Shown in pieces: positions 41,370 through 41,396 of a stretch of DNA of 41,396 nucleotides. The first letter of the stretch is position 1; each line of letters starts with the position of its first letter. Source of the DNA: Ruminococcus flavefaciens (GTDB lineage Bacteria > Bacteroidota > Bacteroidia > Bacteroidales > P3); contig JAMPAI010000016.1 in NCBI GenBank assembly GCA_023667315.1, forward strand, positions 1 through 41,396, written 5' to 3'. The notes beneath the pieces are model-generated. The model saw only the letters and a program-made list of their open reading frames with translations, did no database searches and was not told where the DNA came from. The position numbers and the translations under genes were made by a program.

Positions 41370-41396
41370 TATACGGGGATAAAACGTATAGAGAAA

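Overview
The window looks like a 41.4-kb stretch of a GC-rich member of the Bacteroidota, most likely order Bacteroidales. Five predicted secreted proteins carry signal peptides and C-termini of the type IX secretion system (T9SS) kind, and the T9SS component PorQ is encoded here. Promoters follow the Bacteroidota pattern (TTTG, about 20 bases, TAnnTTTG). DUF4301, a DUF2795 small acidic protein, a DPP11-type S46 peptidase and a paired DUF542/hemerythrin plus LuxR regulator also fit. Both tRNAs lack an encoded CCA. The species cannot be named from the sequence.

Layout. 1-4150: two T9SS cargo genes, an OB-fold/chitobiase-like protein and a secreted endonuclease I. 4226-9476: pyrG (minus), tRNA-Lys, a DUF4301 protein and an M20 dipeptidase. 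9477-10057: a non-coding island with a hairpin-rich repeat and a 128-bp palindrome. 10058-14180: der (minus), an initiator-like tRNA-Met (minus), a copper P-type ATPase and a DUF2795 protein (minus). 14330-19511: a tight run lpxK, purine nucleoside phosphorylase, SpoU methyltransferase and a pyruvate-phosphate-dikinase-like protein with a foreign C-terminus. 19583-22915: porQ and a DPP11-type dipeptidyl-peptidase. 22990-31421: a membrane TPR/HTH regulator followed by two large secreted surface proteins. 31594-33262: a NIF3-family protein and a zinc-ribbon coiled-coil protein (minus). 33263-33675: an inverted second copy of the hairpin-rich repeat. 33676-37316: hemerythrin/RIC, LuxR regulator, split ThrE-type transporter and thiL, with overlapping or near-overlapping genes. 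37331-39164: an AT-richer AlbA_2/Schlafen-type regulator overlapping an Hsp15-like S4 gene. 39482-41257: a T9SS cargo with a recent 273-bp internal duplication.

How it fits together. Most of the window is chromosomal housekeeping: CTP synthesis, ribosome assembly GTPase, lipid A kinase, purine salvage, thiamine activation and copper export. It is mixed with the machinery and cargo of a protein-secreting, peptide-using lifestyle: PorQ, DPP11, M20 dipeptidase, secreted nuclease and FN3/adhesin-like surface proteins. The two ends carry nearly identical 23-bp sequences in inverted orientation. This suggests that the window is bounded by two copies of one insertion sequence lying just outside it, as happens when a contig ends at a repeat.

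Most novel-looking items: the PPDK-like protein that keeps the ATP-grasp and phosphohistidine domains but lacks the usual C-terminal barrel; the inverted pair of structured repeats; the palindrome family next to the der and pyrG stop codons; and the TPR-membrane-HELRT-HTH regulator beside two secreted giants. I did not find a CRISPR array, prophage, complete transposase or recognisable defence island.
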